Notes: generated by a model not told the origin, from the sequence alone. A DNA stretch of 64,000 nucleotides from Blautia faecicola (GCF_004123145.1 NZ_SDKC01000001.1:440001-504000), one strand, 5' to 3'. Positions 35,482 through 44,024 are shown, numbered from the stretch's first letter. Program-made: numbers and translations.

Positions 35482-36170
35482 AAGATTTCCTGACAAATTC
35501 CGTATTTTTTGGTGCGGCGATCAGTTTGGTGGCCTATGAGATCGGAACTCTTCTGAAAAAGAAATTTAAACTGGCAATTTTTAATCCGTTGTTGATTGCA
35601 GTCATCTGCGTAATGGCGGTGCTGATTCTGTTTCATATTGATTATGATACCTATAACGAAGGTGGCCAGTATATCAGTTATCTGTTGACACCGGCGACGG
35701 TCAGTCTGGCTGTCCCCCTCTATCGACAGATTGAACTGCTGAAGAATAATATCAAAGCCGTTGCAGCGGGCATTCTGTCAGGGGTGCTGGCAAGTATGGT
35801 CGGTGTTTACATCCTGGCGCGGGCGTTCCATCTGGACTCGCAGCTGTATGTAACCCTGCTTCCAAAATCCATTACTACAGCAATCGGTATGGGTGTATCG
35901 GAAGAACTTGGCGGCGTGGTGACGATCACCGTAGCAGTTATTGTCATTACCGGTGTCCTTGGAAATGTGATCGCGGATCTGGCATGTAAGATCTTCCGCC
36001 TGGAGGAACCGGTGGCAAAGGGACTGGCACTGGGAACGGCAGCCCATGCGATCGGAACCGCGAAAGCAATGGAGATGGGTGAGATCGAGGGCGCGATGAG
36101 CAGTCTGGCAATCGCGGTTGCAGGTCTGCTGACGGTGGTAACTGCGTCTGTTTTTGCGGGACTGATGTAG
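35478..36170 (+). CDS. lrgB: LrgB-type membrane protein
   Basis: A 230-residue protein with six or seven membrane helices. LTPATVSLAVPLYRQIELLK, LLPKSITTAIGMGVSEELGG and GTAAHAIGTAKAMEMGE are family signatures. It pairs with LrgA. Pyruvate transport by LrgAB has been shown in other Firmicutes, and the FadR/PdhR-like operator upstream would suit sensing of pyruvate or lactate; this link is inference. Confidence 0.94.
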   Translation: MKDFLTNSVFFGAAISLVAYEIGTLLKKKFKLAIFNPLLIAVICVMAVLILFHIDYDTYNEGGQYISYLLTPATVSLAVPLYRQIELLKNNIKAVAAGILSGVLASMVGVYILARAFHLDSQLYVTLLPKSITTAIGMGVSEELGGVVTITVAVIVITGVLGNVIADLACKIFRLEEPVAKGLALGTAAHAIGTAKAMEMGEIEGAMSSLAIAVAGLLTVVTASVFAGLM

Positions 36171-36194
36171 ACAGATTATTCACTTATAGTAAGT

Positions 36195-36234
36195 AAAAGC
36201 ACGTTGAAAGAGGATATTTTGGACGTGCTTTTCT
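36195..36234 (+). terminator. terminator after lrgB
   Basis: AAAAGCACGT and ACGTGCTTTT, perfect 10-bp stem with an 18-base loop and TTCTC behind. Confidence 0.7.
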
Positions 36235-36298
36235 CATATAGAAGTTTTTTGTTGAAACATAGGAAAAAGTAGAAAATAAGAAAGTGAGAAACATATAG

Positions 36299-36991
36299 TT
36301 GGATAAAGAAAAGATACAGGTATCTTCTCCGAAAGCTTATGACCAGGTGCTGGAATATCTGAAAACACTGATAAAAAACAAAGAGATTTCCTACGGCGGG
36401 AAAATCCCTTCCGAGAGGGAACTGATGGAGACGCTGGGAATTTCGAGAAATTCGGTCCGGGAGGCACTGCGGATCCTGGAACATACCGGGGTTTTGGAGA
36501 GCCGTCACGGGAAAGGCAATTTTTTGGTGAACCGGATGGGAGAAAGCCTCAGCAGTGTATTTTCCATGCTGGTACTGATGGAAGAGAGCAATTACCGGGA
36601 AGTCAATCAGCTCCGGTCGATTCTGGAAAAACAAGCGTATGTGCAGGCATGTGCGCTGATCACGGCAGAAGGAAAAGAAAAGGCAGGGGAGATCATCCAT
36701 CGGATGGAAAATGGGGATCTCGAGGAACGGATGCGGGCAGATCACGAACTGCATCATCTGGTATTTGAATACTCGCAGAACCGCCTGCTGATTCTTCTGA
36801 CCAATGCGTTGTCCGAGATCATGCGCTCAGAGGGCGAGGTCGTTCTTCGACAGGCGGCATCCATCGACACGGACGAATGGATTACGCTTCATAAAAATAT
36901 TGCCACCTGTCTTATCGAGGGAAATATTCAGGAAGGACTTTTTGCATTAGAAGAACATTATGAATGGCTTGAACGGGACATTAAAATGTGA
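36299..36991 (+). CDS. GntR-family regulator, FadR subfamily
   Basis: A 230-residue regulator. Residues about 10-78 form the GntR winged helix (KIPSERELMETLGISRNSVR, then LESRHGKGNFLV). The all-helical FCD ligand domain follows, with metal-binding residues plausible in RADHELHHLVFEYSQN and LHKNIATCLIEGN. It starts at TTG 36299 with a modest AAGTGAG ribosome site. Its subfamily binds TGGTNNNACCA sites, and exactly such a site covers the lrgAB start. It is the prime candidate for controlling that operon, and perhaps itself through read-through. Confidence 0.87.
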   Translation: MDKEKIQVSSPKAYDQVLEYLKTLIKNKEISYGGKIPSERELMETLGISRNSVREALRILEHTGVLESRHGKGNFLVNRMGESLSSVFSMLVLMEESNYREVNQLRSILEKQAYVQACALITAEGKEKAGEIIHRMENGDLEERMRADHELHHLVFEYSQNRLLILLTNALSEIMRSEGEVVLRQAASIDTDEWITLHKNIATCLIEGNIQEGLFALEEHYEWLERDIKM

Positions 36992-37180
36992 TAGGATACA
37001 AAAGGAGATTTACGACTGTGCCGAGGTAAAGTGATAAATATAAGGCAGCAGTTTAAAAACAGGATCTCCGAAAGCCGCAGGTACGGAGGCGGCAAAGCGT
37101 GTGCGCGCGGAGAATCTTCGTAATATCAGGTATGAGAAGATTACGGAAGCGTATAGAAGAGTACAGGAGGAGAACGAACG

Positions 37181-38170
37181 ATGGAAAAAATAAGAATCGG
37201 TATTGCAGGTTACGGCAATCTGGGAAAAGGCGTTGAGATGGCGATCCGTCAGAACGCAGATATGGAACTGGCAGGCGTATTTACCAGAAGAGATCCTGCA
37301 ACAGTAGCCATCAAAACACCTGGCGTAAAAGCATACACCATGGAAGATGCAAAAAATATGAAAGATCAGATTGACGTTATGATCATCTGCGGAGGAAGCG
37401 CTACTGACCTTCCAAAACAGACACCGGAACTGGCAAAAGATTTTAACGTGATCGACAGTTTTGATACACATGCAAATATCCCGCAGCATTTTGCAAATGT
37501 AGATGCAGCTGCAAAAGAGAACGGACATCTGGCTATGATCTCTGTAGGCTGGGATCCGGGTCTGTTTTCTCTGAACCGTATCTATGCAGAATCCATTCTG
37601 CCAAACGGAAAAACCTATACATTCTGGGGCAAAGGCGTAAGCCAGGGACACTCTGATGCGATCCGGAGAATCCCGGGTGTAAAACGTGGTATCCAGTACA
37701 CCGTTCCGGTAGAAGAAGCTATGGATCAGGTAAGAGCCGGAAAACAGCCGGAACTGACAACCCGTCAGAAACACACCAGAGAGTGCTTCGTAGTTGCTGA
37801 GGAAGGTGCTGATAAAAAACAGATCGAAGAATCCATCAAAACTATGAAAAACTATTTTGATGAATACGATACCACAGTAAACTTCATCTCTGAAGAAGAA
37901 TTTGACGCTGTTCATAACAAGATGCCGCACGGTGGTTTCGTTATGAGAAGCGGTATGACCGGTGAAAATGAAAATACCCATCAGATGATCGAGTATTCTC
38001 TGAAACTGGAGTCCAACCCGGAATTCACCTCCAGCGTACTGGTTGCTTATGCAAGAGCACTGAGCCGCATGAAAGCAGAAGGAATGACAGGATGCAAGAC
38101 TGTCTTCGATGTAGCTCCGGCATACCTTTCCCCGTTGAGCGCAGACGAGATCCGTGCACATCTGCTGTAA
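37181..38170 (+). CDS. ddh: meso-diaminopimelate D-dehydrogenase
   Basis: A 329-residue NADPH enzyme that makes meso-diaminopimelate, the cell-wall and lysine precursor, in one step from tetrahydrodipicolinate. The Rossmann motif RIGIAGYGNLGKGVE is at the N-terminus. MIICGGSATDLP and SVGWDPGLFSLNR (substrate loop) are diagnostic, as is WGKGVSQGHSDAIRRI. ATG at 37181 follows ACAGGAGGAGAACGAACG. Single gene with its own terminator. Confidence 0.96.
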   Translation: MEKIRIGIAGYGNLGKGVEMAIRQNADMELAGVFTRRDPATVAIKTPGVKAYTMEDAKNMKDQIDVMIICGGSATDLPKQTPELAKDFNVIDSFDTHANIPQHFANVDAAAKENGHLAMISVGWDPGLFSLNRIYAESILPNGKTYTFWGKGVSQGHSDAIRRIPGVKRGIQYTVPVEEAMDQVRAGKQPELTTRQKHTRECFVVAEEGADKKQIEESIKTMKNYFDEYDTTVNFISEEEFDAVHNKMPHGGFVMRSGMTGENENTHQMIEYSLKLESNPEFTSSVLVAYARALSRMKAEGMTGCKTVFDVAPAYLSPLSADEIRAHLL

Positions 38171-38196
38171 AATAAAAACAGAAGATAAATATAGGA

Positions 38197-38235
38197 AGAA
38201 GAGTTGGCTGTTAAAAGCAGTCACTCTTCTTTTTT
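38197..38235 (+). terminator. terminator of ddh
   Basis: AGAAGAGT and ACTCTTCT form the stem base, with inner pairing TGGCTG / CAGTC and seven T. Confidence 0.8.
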
Positions 38236-38236
38236 T

Positions 38237-38305
38237 GACTCGTTATCGCGGCAGTCGCCAAGGTCTCATGCAAGCATGGACTTTGACTCGTTGCTCGCAC
38301 AAATC
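38237..38305 (-). repeat. double-hairpin intergenic block, copy 4 (first hairpin only)
   Basis: Read on the minus strand it runs from GATTTGTGCGAGCAACG to GCGATAACGAGTC and keeps the first hairpin GTCAAAGTCCATGC / GCATGAGACCTTGGC. The second hairpin is absent; the ddh terminator abuts instead. The palindrome element is joined to its minus-strand 5' side. Confidence 0.8.
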
Positions 38306-38345
38306 AAAATTGATCCACCGGACCAATTATTGATTTGCAATGCAA
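38306..38345 (-). repeat. post-terminator palindrome element, copy 3
   Basis: On the minus strand TTGCATTGCAAATCAAT is followed by the palindrome 38308-38328 (AATTGGTCC / GGATCAATT). It lies behind the tRNA-fMet terminator and in front of the double-hairpin block, the same order as near 9.0 kb. Confidence 0.85.
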
Positions 38346-38388
38346 TAAAAAGACACCACCTGGCAACTGAAAATTGCCAGATGATGTC
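38346..38388 (-). terminator. terminator of the initiator tRNA gene
   Basis: On the minus strand GACATCATCTGGCAA pairs with TTGCCAGGTGGTGTC (two G-U), followed by TTTTTA. Confidence 0.85.
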
Positions 38389-38425
38389 TCATCAGTCCAT
38401 CTGCTTTAAAAATGAGCATAAAAAA

Positions 38426-38499
38426 TTGCGGGAGCAGGATTTGAACCTGCGACCTTCGGGTTATGAGCCCGACGAGCTTCCAGACTGCTCCATCCCGCG
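38426..38499 (-). tRNA. initiator tRNA-fMet (CAT)
   Basis: A 74-nt cloverleaf with anticodon CAT. Two initiator marks are visible: the C1-A72 mismatch at the end of the acceptor stem (CGCGGGA / TCCCGCA) and three consecutive G-C pairs in the anticodon stem (GGG / CCC around CTCATAA). CCA is not encoded. Confidence 0.95.
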
Positions 38500-38510
38500 T
38501 CATTAATTAT

Positions 38511-38539
38511 ATTATATGCTTATGCGGTGGATTTGTCAA
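38511..38539 (-). promoter_or_regulatory. promoter of the initiator tRNA gene
   Basis: On the minus strand TTGACA (38534-38539), a 17-bp spacer and TATAAT (38511-38516): a perfect consensus promoter, as expected for a strongly expressed tRNA. Confidence 0.9.
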
Positions 38540-38621
38540 ATAGTACTGGAAGATTGGTAATAACCGTGTTACACTTTGGTCAGACTGAAAAATAAAGAGG
38601 TGAACAGGAAAGGGGTTATGT

Positions 38622-39686
38622 ATGAATCTGATTAAGAAATATCTGAACCGGGTATTTATAGACGGGCTCAGCGGAATGGCTCTGGGGCTTTTTGCGACTC
38701 TGATCATCGGAACAATCATCCAGCAGATCGGGACGCTTGCAGGCGGATCCATCGGGGCGCTGATCTATGCGGTGGGAAAAGTGGCAGCCGGACTGACCTG
38801 TGCCGGAATCGGTGTGGGTGTGGCGTACAAGTTTCAGGAATCTCCGATGGTCGTGTTATCAGCGGCTACCAGTGGTATGATTGGCGGGTACGCATCGAAA
38901 GTGCTGGCTGGAACACTGCTTGTGGATGGGAATCTGGTATTACAGGGACCGGGAGAACCGCTTGGCGCTTTTGTCGCTGCGTATGTGGGAATTGAGATCG
39001 GTCATCTGATCGCGGGAAAGACGAGACTGGATATCATTCTGGTTCCGTTACTATCAATTGGAATGGGATCCGCTGTGGGTATTCTCGTTGGACCGCCGAT
39101 TTCTTCCTTTATGGCGTGGCTTGGCGGACTGATCAACTGGGGAACCGAGCAGCAGCCGTTTCTGATGGGAATCGTGGTGTCTGTCCTGATGGGTATGATT
39201 CTGACACTGCCGATCAGTTCTGCGGCACTCGGCGTGATCCTAAATCTTTCCGGGCTGGCAGCGGGAGCCGCTACCGTGGGATGCTGTTGTAATATGGTAG
39301 GATTTGCAGTGGCAAGTTTCCGGGAAAACGGTGTGGGCGGTCTGATCGCGCAGGGCGTGGGAACTTCTATGTTACAGGTGCCGAATATCGTGAAAAAACC
39401 GATTATCTGGCTTCCGGTGATCCTCTCAAGTGCCGTGCTTGGTCCGGTCTCCACGATGCTGTTGCATATGACAAACAACGCGACCGGTTCCGGGATGGGA
39501 TCTGCCGGATTCGTGGGACAGATCATGACCTGGCAGGTGATGGCGCAGACGGAACATCCGGTTGTGGTACTTCTGAAAATTGTTGTGATTCAGTTTGTGC
39601 TGCCTGCACTCCTTTCGGTGGTATTTGCACAGTTTATGAGAAAGCATAATTTTATCAAAGACGGCGATATGAAACTGGATCTGTAA
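38622..39686 (+). CDS. PTS EIIC-like membrane permease
   Basis: A 354-residue protein with about ten hydrophobic segments rich in Gly, matching the PTS_EIIC_2 family (GLFATLIIGTIIQQIG, GSAVGILVGPPISSFMAWLG, MTNNATGSGMGSAGFVG). No EIIA or EIIB domain is fused and none is encoded nearby, so whether it works with phosphotransferase partners is unknown. Family members are annotated as sugar permeases on homology alone. GTTATGT precedes ATG; the ribosome site is GAGGTGAACAGGAAAGG. Confidence 0.82.
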   Translation: MNLIKKYLNRVFIDGLSGMALGLFATLIIGTIIQQIGTLAGGSIGALIYAVGKVAAGLTCAGIGVGVAYKFQESPMVVLSAATSGMIGGYASKVLAGTLLVDGNLVLQGPGEPLGAFVAAYVGIEIGHLIAGKTRLDIILVPLLSIGMGSAVGILVGPPISSFMAWLGGLINWGTEQQPFLMGIVVSVLMGMILTLPISSAALGVILNLSGLAAGAATVGCCCNMVGFAVASFRENGVGGLIAQGVGTSMLQVPNIVKKPIIWLPVILSSAVLGPVSTMLLHMTNNATGSGMGSAGFVGQIMTWQVMAQTEHPVVVLLKIVVIQFVLPALLSVVFAQFMRKHNFIKDGDMKLDL

Positions 39687-39716
39687 AACAGAGAGACACA
39701 ACATAGAGGAGAGCAC

Positions 39717-40910
39717 ATGATTTTACTGATTATTATACCGATTTATATAGCTTTAAACCTTTACATTCTGCACCGGGTACACAAATGGCTGACTGCGTGT
39801 TCAAAACGCTTTCATTCGAAATGGTTCGTGGTGCCGTATATTGTGATTTATTCCCTGCTGGCGTTATCTCTGCTGTTTGCATTTTTACTCCCGTCCTCGG
39901 GATTTCAGGTGTTGGTAAAACGCATCAGCAATTACTGGCTGGGAACGTTTGTATATATCCTGATGTTTATTGCAGTTGCAGATATTTTGAGACTGATCCT
40001 GAAAAGAATCCCGGGAAAAGTGCATGATTTCTTTTTCAGTAAGGTGGGTTATGTGTTTGTGGGAATCTTTTTGACCGCTCTGGTCGGAGGAATGAGTGCC
40101 TACGGTATCGCACATTCTCATATCGTAAAGGTGAACCCTTATGAAGTGACGATCCGGAAAAACTGTGGAGACAACAGCGACCTGAAAGTGGTGCTGATTG
40201 CCGATCTGCATCTGGGCTACAGTGTGGGAGATCGGCAGATGCAACGGATGGTTAAAAAGATCAATGAACAGGATGCGGATCTGGTGGTATTTGCAGGAGA
40301 TATTTTTGATAATGAATACGAAGCGTTGCAGAATCCGGACAAGATCGCAAAAACGCTGGCGGGAATCAAGAGCAGATATGGTTCGTTCGGTGTGTTCGGC
40401 AATCACGATGTAACGGAGCGTCTGCTTGGCGGATTTTCCGTGACTTCCAAAGAAAATGAAGTGCGTGATCCGCGGTTTGAAGAATTTGCAAAAAAAGCAG
40501 GGATTCAGATGCTGGATGACGAAGTGACGCTGATCGACGATGCTTTTTATCTGGTGGGAAGAAAAGATGTACAGAAGCCGGGTGACGGAACAACCAACCG
40601 GATGGAGCCGGAAGAGATCCTGGGTGATCTGAATAAGACCAAACCGATCATCGTACTGGAACACCAGCCGAAACAGCTGGAGGAACTGGAAGCAGCCGGT
40701 GCTGATATGCAGCTGTGCGGTCATACGCATGACGGTCAGATGTTCCCGGGTAACCTGACGATCAAACTGATGTGGGAAAATGCCTGCGGCTATCTGAAAA
40801 AAGGAAATCTGCACAGTATCGTAACTTCAGGTGTGGGCGTCTGGGGACCGGCGATGCGTGTCGGTACGGACTGCGAGATCTGTCCGATCACGGTTCATTT
40901 TCAGGGATAA
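39717..40910 (+). CDS. membrane-anchored metallophosphoesterase
   Basis: A 397-residue protein. The first 125 residues hold about four membrane helices. A calcineurin-like domain follows from residue 155 with the metal-binding set LIADLHLGY, VFAGDIFDNE, FGNHDVTE, LEHQPKQ and LCGHTHDGQ. It resembles YkuE-type phosphoesterases. The active site would face outwards if the helices have the usual orientation; the substrate is unknown. ATG follows AGAGGAGAGCAC, 30 bases after the permease gene. Confidence 0.88.
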   Translation: MILLIIIPIYIALNLYILHRVHKWLTACSKRFHSKWFVVPYIVIYSLLALSLLFAFLLPSSGFQVLVKRISNYWLGTFVYILMFIAVADILRLILKRIPGKVHDFFFSKVGYVFVGIFLTALVGGMSAYGIAHSHIVKVNPYEVTIRKNCGDNSDLKVVLIADLHLGYSVGDRQMQRMVKKINEQDADLVVFAGDIFDNEYEALQNPDKIAKTLAGIKSRYGSFGVFGNHDVTERLLGGFSVTSKENEVRDPRFEEFAKKAGIQMLDDEVTLIDDAFYLVGRKDVQKPGDGTTNRMEPEEILGDLNKTKPIIVLEHQPKQLEELEAAGADMQLCGHTHDGQMFPGNLTIKLMWENACGYLKKGNLHSIVTSGVGVWGPAMRVGTDCEICPITVHFQG

Positions 40911-40945
40911 CGAAGCAAAGAGACAAGAAAGGATATAAGGAAGAG

Positions 40946-41773
40946 ATGACAGCAAAGAAAAAAAAGAAGAAGAGCGGCGGGATTTTCTGGAAACTGCTGT
41001 TTCTGATCGCACTTGCAGTGTTCTGTTTTTCCATGTATCAGCTGGTAACGATCTACCTGGGGTATAAACAGGGGGTGGACGAATACCATGCTGTGGCAGA
41101 AGCAACGACAGTACAGAGCAGCGAACCGCTGGAAGTAGTGGAAGAAAAGAAAGATGAGGAGGGTAATCTGATCATTCCGGAAGAGGAAGAGATTACCGTC
41201 AATCCGCCGGAGGTGGATTTTGATGCACTAAAGGCAATCAATGACGATGTGGTAGGATGGCTCGAACTCGAAGCAATCCCTTCGATCAGTTATCCGATCA
41301 CACAGGGAGAGGACAATGAGTATTATCTGCACCGGACGATCAAACAGACCTATAATTTTGCGGGATCGATCTTTATTGATTCTACGAATGCATCGGATTT
41401 TTCTGACTGTAATACGATCATCTACGGTCATAATATGAAAAACGGTTCGATGTTCGGAAAATTAAAACAGATGTATGAAAGCGGCAAATACAAGGACAGC
41501 AAATATCTGTGGATCTGTACACCGGACGGAAAATATCGGTATGAGATTTTCTCGATGCAGTATGCAAACGTAAACAGCGATGTATATACGCTGTTCAGCG
41601 AACATGACGACCAGTTTGGTGTGTATGTGGACAAGATGGCGAAACAGTCGAAAGTAAATATGAAGACAAAAGGACTCAGCAAGGACGATTATGTGGTGAC
41701 ACTGTCTACCTGTACGTCGAATGAATCGATGCGATTCGTGGTACAGGCGCGCTGGGTTGGAACGTATAAATAA
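40946..41773 (+). CDS. srtB: class B sortase
   Basis: A 275-residue transpeptidase that anchors surface proteins to peptidoglycan. A Lys-rich N-terminus and one membrane helix (IFWKLLFLIALAVFCFSMYQ) are followed by a Glu-rich linker and the sortase barrel. The catalytic His is in IIYGHNMKNGSMF, Cys in LSTCTSNES and Arg in RFVVQARW; the TLxTC-like form and spacing fit class B. ATG at 40946 follows AAGGAAGAG. No LPXTG/NPQTN-type substrate gene is adjacent. Confidence 0.92.
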   Translation: MTAKKKKKKSGGIFWKLLFLIALAVFCFSMYQLVTIYLGYKQGVDEYHAVAEATTVQSSEPLEVVEEKKDEEGNLIIPEEEEITVNPPEVDFDALKAINDDVVGWLELEAIPSISYPITQGEDNEYYLHRTIKQTYNFAGSIFIDSTNASDFSDCNTIIYGHNMKNGSMFGKLKQMYESGKYKDSKYLWICTPDGKYRYEIFSMQYANVNSDVYTLFSEHDDQFGVYVDKMAKQSKVNMKTKGLSKDDYVVTLSTCTSNESMRFVVQARWVGTYK

Positions 41774-41837
41774 TGAAGCAACAGAATGTGGACGTGTGGA
41801 AGAACTTCACGAAATATGTGGATAAGGAGGATGCGTA

Positions 41838-42575
41838 ATGGAACAGGATGTGGAAAAATTACAGGAACTTGTAGATCAGTACGACCGGATCGTATTTTTC
41901 GGCGGTGCAGGAGTCTCTACCGAGAGTGGGATTCCGGATTTTCGAAGTGTGGATGGACTTTATAATCAGAAATATGACTACCCACCGGAGACCATCTTAA
42001 GCCATACATTTTTCATGCGCCACACGGATGAGTTTTACCGGTTCTACCGGGATAAGATGCTGGCGCTGGATGCGAAGCCGAATGATGCGCATAAGAAACT
42101 TGCCGAGATGGAAGAGGCAGGAAAGCTTACCGGTGTGGTGACACAGAACATCGACGGACTCCACCAGGCGGCAGGAAGTAAACATGTGATGGAACTGCAC
42201 GGATCGGTACACAGAAATTACTGTATGAAATGCCATAAGTTTTATGATGCATCTTACATGCTGCATTCCGCAGGGGTTCCAAAATGTGAGTGTGGCGGTG
42301 TGATCAAGCCGGATGTCGTTTTATATGAAGAGGGACTGGACAACGAGGTGGTAGCGGATGCCATCCGTACGATCGCCGAAGCAGAGGTGATGATCGTTGG
42401 CGGAACTTCGCTGGCGGTATATCCGGCAGCCGGACTTCTCGATTATTTCCGGGGAAAGGCACTGGTGCTGATCAACAAAGGTGCGACACCGCAGGATCGT
42501 AACGCGGATCTTCTGATCCAGAAACCGATCGGACAGATTTTTTCACAGATGAAAGTAAGGGGAAACAGAACATGA
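41838..42575 (+). CDS. cobB: NAD-dependent protein deacylase, Sir2 family
   Basis: A 245-residue sirtuin. NAD-binding GGAGVSTESGIPDFRS is near 22-37, TQNIDGLHQAAG near 98, the catalytic His is in ELHGSVHRNYC, and four zinc cysteines are in CMKCHKFY and CECGG. VGGTSLAVYPAAGL completes the Rossmann part. It removes acetyl or other acyl groups from lysines, consuming NAD+. ATG follows ATAAGGAGGATGCGTA. Its stop overlaps the next start (ATGA). Confidence 0.96.
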   Translation: MEQDVEKLQELVDQYDRIVFFGGAGVSTESGIPDFRSVDGLYNQKYDYPPETILSHTFFMRHTDEFYRFYRDKMLALDAKPNDAHKKLAEMEEAGKLTGVVTQNIDGLHQAAGSKHVMELHGSVHRNYCMKCHKFYDASYMLHSAGVPKCECGGVIKPDVVLYEEGLDNEVVADAIRTIAEAEVMIVGGTSLAVYPAAGLLDYFRGKALVLINKGATPQDRNADLLIQKPIGQIFSQMKVRGNRT

Positions 42576-42772
42576 CATATCAGTATGAAATAGGAGATAT
42601 CGTAAAACTGAAAAAACAGCATCCGTGTGGCAGCAGCGAATGGGAAATCCTTCGCGTGGGCGCGGACTTCCGTCTGAAATGTACCGGGTGCGGACACCAG
42701 ATCATGATCGCAAGAAAACTGGTGGAAAAAAACACAAGAAATTTACGGAAAAAGAGTGAAGAAAACACTTGA
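42572..42772 (+). CDS. DUF951 small protein
   Basis: A 66-residue basic protein of the DUF951 family (YEIGDIVKLKKQHPCGSSEW, FRLKCTGCGHQIMIARK). The fold is probably a small beta barrel, with three cysteines suggesting metal binding. It overlaps the Sir2 stop by four bases. In many Firmicutes DUF951 sits next to rpsF, as here. Function is not established. The stop codon lies inside the -35 box of the rpsF promoter. Confidence 0.9.
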   Translation: MTYQYEIGDIVKLKKQHPCGSSEWEILRVGADFRLKCTGCGHQIMIARKLVEKNTRNLRKKSEENT

Positions 42773-42797
42773 AATTGTTCCTGATTCATGGTAGAAT
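42769..42797 (+). promoter_or_regulatory. promoter of rpsF-ssb-rpsR
   Basis: TTGAAA (42769-42774), a 17-bp spacer and TAGAAT (42792-42797). The -35 box covers the stop codon of the upstream gene. Confidence 0.7.
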
Positions 42798-42820
42798 ATC
42801 AACTTGTGATATATAATTTA

Positions 42821-42850
42821 TCCTTGTTTCCGGTCCTGAAACCGGAAGCC
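42821..42850 (+). promoter_or_regulatory. rpsF leader hairpin, candidate S6:S18 site
   Basis: TTCCGGT and ACCGGAA (42828-42847) form a 7-bp stem around CCTGAA, 30 bases before rpsF. In many bacteria the S6:S18 complex represses its own mRNA by binding a leader hairpin with a CCG element; this hairpin is in the right place. The exact motif was not verified. Confidence 0.45.
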
Positions 42851-42876
42851 AAAAGTCCAAAAGGAGGTAAAACAGC

Positions 42877-43164
42877 ATGAGCAAATATGAATTAGCATTG
42901 GTTGTGAATGCAAAAATCGAGGATGAAGCTCGTGAAGCCGTAGTAGAGAAAGCTAAAGGTTATGTAGCACGTTACGGCGGAACAGTTACAGAAGTTGAAG
43001 AATGGGGTAAGAAGAGATTAGCTTACGAAGTTCAGAAAATGAGAGAAGGCTTCTACTATTTCATTCAGTTCGAAGCAGATGCAACCTGTCCTGCAGAAGT
43101 TGAAAGACACGTTCGTATCATGGACAATGTAATGAGATATTTAGTTGTTAAGAAAGAAGCTTAA
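42877..43164 (+). CDS. rpsF: 30S ribosomal protein S6
   Basis: A 95-residue S6 (MSKYELALVVNAKIEDEAR, EWGKKRLAYEVQKMREGFY, VERHVRIMDNVMRYLVVK). It binds the central domain of 16S rRNA together with S18, encoded two genes on. ATG follows AAAAGGAGGTAAAACAGC. The classical rpsF-ssb-rpsR order is kept. Confidence 0.98.
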   Translation: MSKYELALVVNAKIEDEAREAVVEKAKGYVARYGGTVTEVEEWGKKRLAYEVQKMREGFYYFIQFEADATCPAEVERHVRIMDNVMRYLVVKKEA

Positions 43165-43242
43165 TTTTTTCTTAAGTGCCAAGCCCATTAAAGGTTTGTA
43201 AGATCCCGTAAAAGTAGATACATTTACAAGAGAGGTAAGAAT

Positions 43243-43701
43243 ATGAACAAAGTTATTTTAATGGGTCGTTTAACAAGAGATCCTGAGGTAAGATATTCAG
43301 CAGGAGACAATTCACTGGCAATCGCGAGATATACACTGGCTGTTGACAGAAGATTCAAAAGAGACGGGGAAGCAACCGCTGATTTTATCAGCTGTGTGGC
43401 ATTCGGCAGAGCAGCAGAGTTCGCTGAAAAATATTTCCGTCAGGGTATCAAGATCGCAATCAGTGGAAGAATCCAGACCGGAAGCTACACCAACCGGGAA
43501 GGCCAGAAGGTCTATACCACAGAGGTAGTAGTAGAAGACCAGGAATTTGCAGAGAGCAAGGCATCCAGTGACAGTTATCATGGTGGTAACTTCGGTGGGC
43601 CGGCAAGCGCACCATCCGCTCCGACAGCAGGTGGAAGCGGCTCCGCAGATGGTTTTATGAATATTCCGGATGGTATTGATGAGGACTTGCCATTTAACTA
43701 A
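43243..43701 (+). CDS. ssb: single-stranded DNA-binding protein
   Basis: A 152-residue SSB. The OB fold covers residues 1-108 ([40 protein letters not shown]). A Gly/Ser/Pro-rich flexible linker follows, and the acidic tip is IDEDLPFN, which recruits replication and repair proteins. Ribosome site AAGAGAGGTAAGAAT. Middle gene of the S6-SSB-S18 operon. Confidence 0.97.
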   Translation: MNKVILMGRLTRDPEVRYSAGDNSLAIARYTLAVDRRFKRDGEATADFISCVAFGRAAEFAEKYFRQGIKIAISGRIQTGSYTNREGQKVYTTEVVVEDQEFAESKASSDSYHGGNFGGPASAPSAPTAGGSGSADGFMNIPDGIDEDLPFN

Positions 43702-43760
43702 TACGCATAAGGCACTGGCCCGGATGCGAGTCATTAGATTTCGATAAGGAGGTAATATTC

Positions 43761-44024
43761 ATGGCTTACAATAAAAGTGAAAGACCAGATTCTCCAATGA
43801 AGAGAAGAGGCGGACGCAGAAGAAAAAAAGTTTGTGTATTCTGCGGTAAAGAAAACAATGAAATCAGCTACAAAGATGTAAATAAATTAAGAAAATATGT
43901 TTCTGAGAGAGGAAAAATCCTTCCTAGAAGAATCACAGGAAACTGTGCAAAACATCAGAGAGCTCTGACTGTAGAGATCAAAAAAGCAAGACATATCGCT
44001 ATTATGCCATATGTAACAGATTAA
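43761..44024 (+). CDS. rpsR: 30S ribosomal protein S18
   Basis: An 87-residue S18 with a Lys/Arg-rich start and the motif [20 protein letters not shown]. The cysteine pair CVFC marks the zinc-binding or C+ form, often matched by a C- paralogue elsewhere. [18 protein letters not shown] and CAKHQR are conserved. ATG follows ATAAGGAGGTAATATTC. Confidence 0.98.
   Translation: MAYNKSERPDSPMKRRGGRRRKKVCVFCGKENNEISYKDVNKLRKYVSERGKILPRRITGNCAKHQRALTVEIKKARHIAIMPYVTD

Noticed and set aside
37010-38224. 404-codon minus-strand frame opposite ddh
   Set aside because: Long only because of codon bias of ddh; Cys/His/Phe-rich nonsense composition and no ribosome site.
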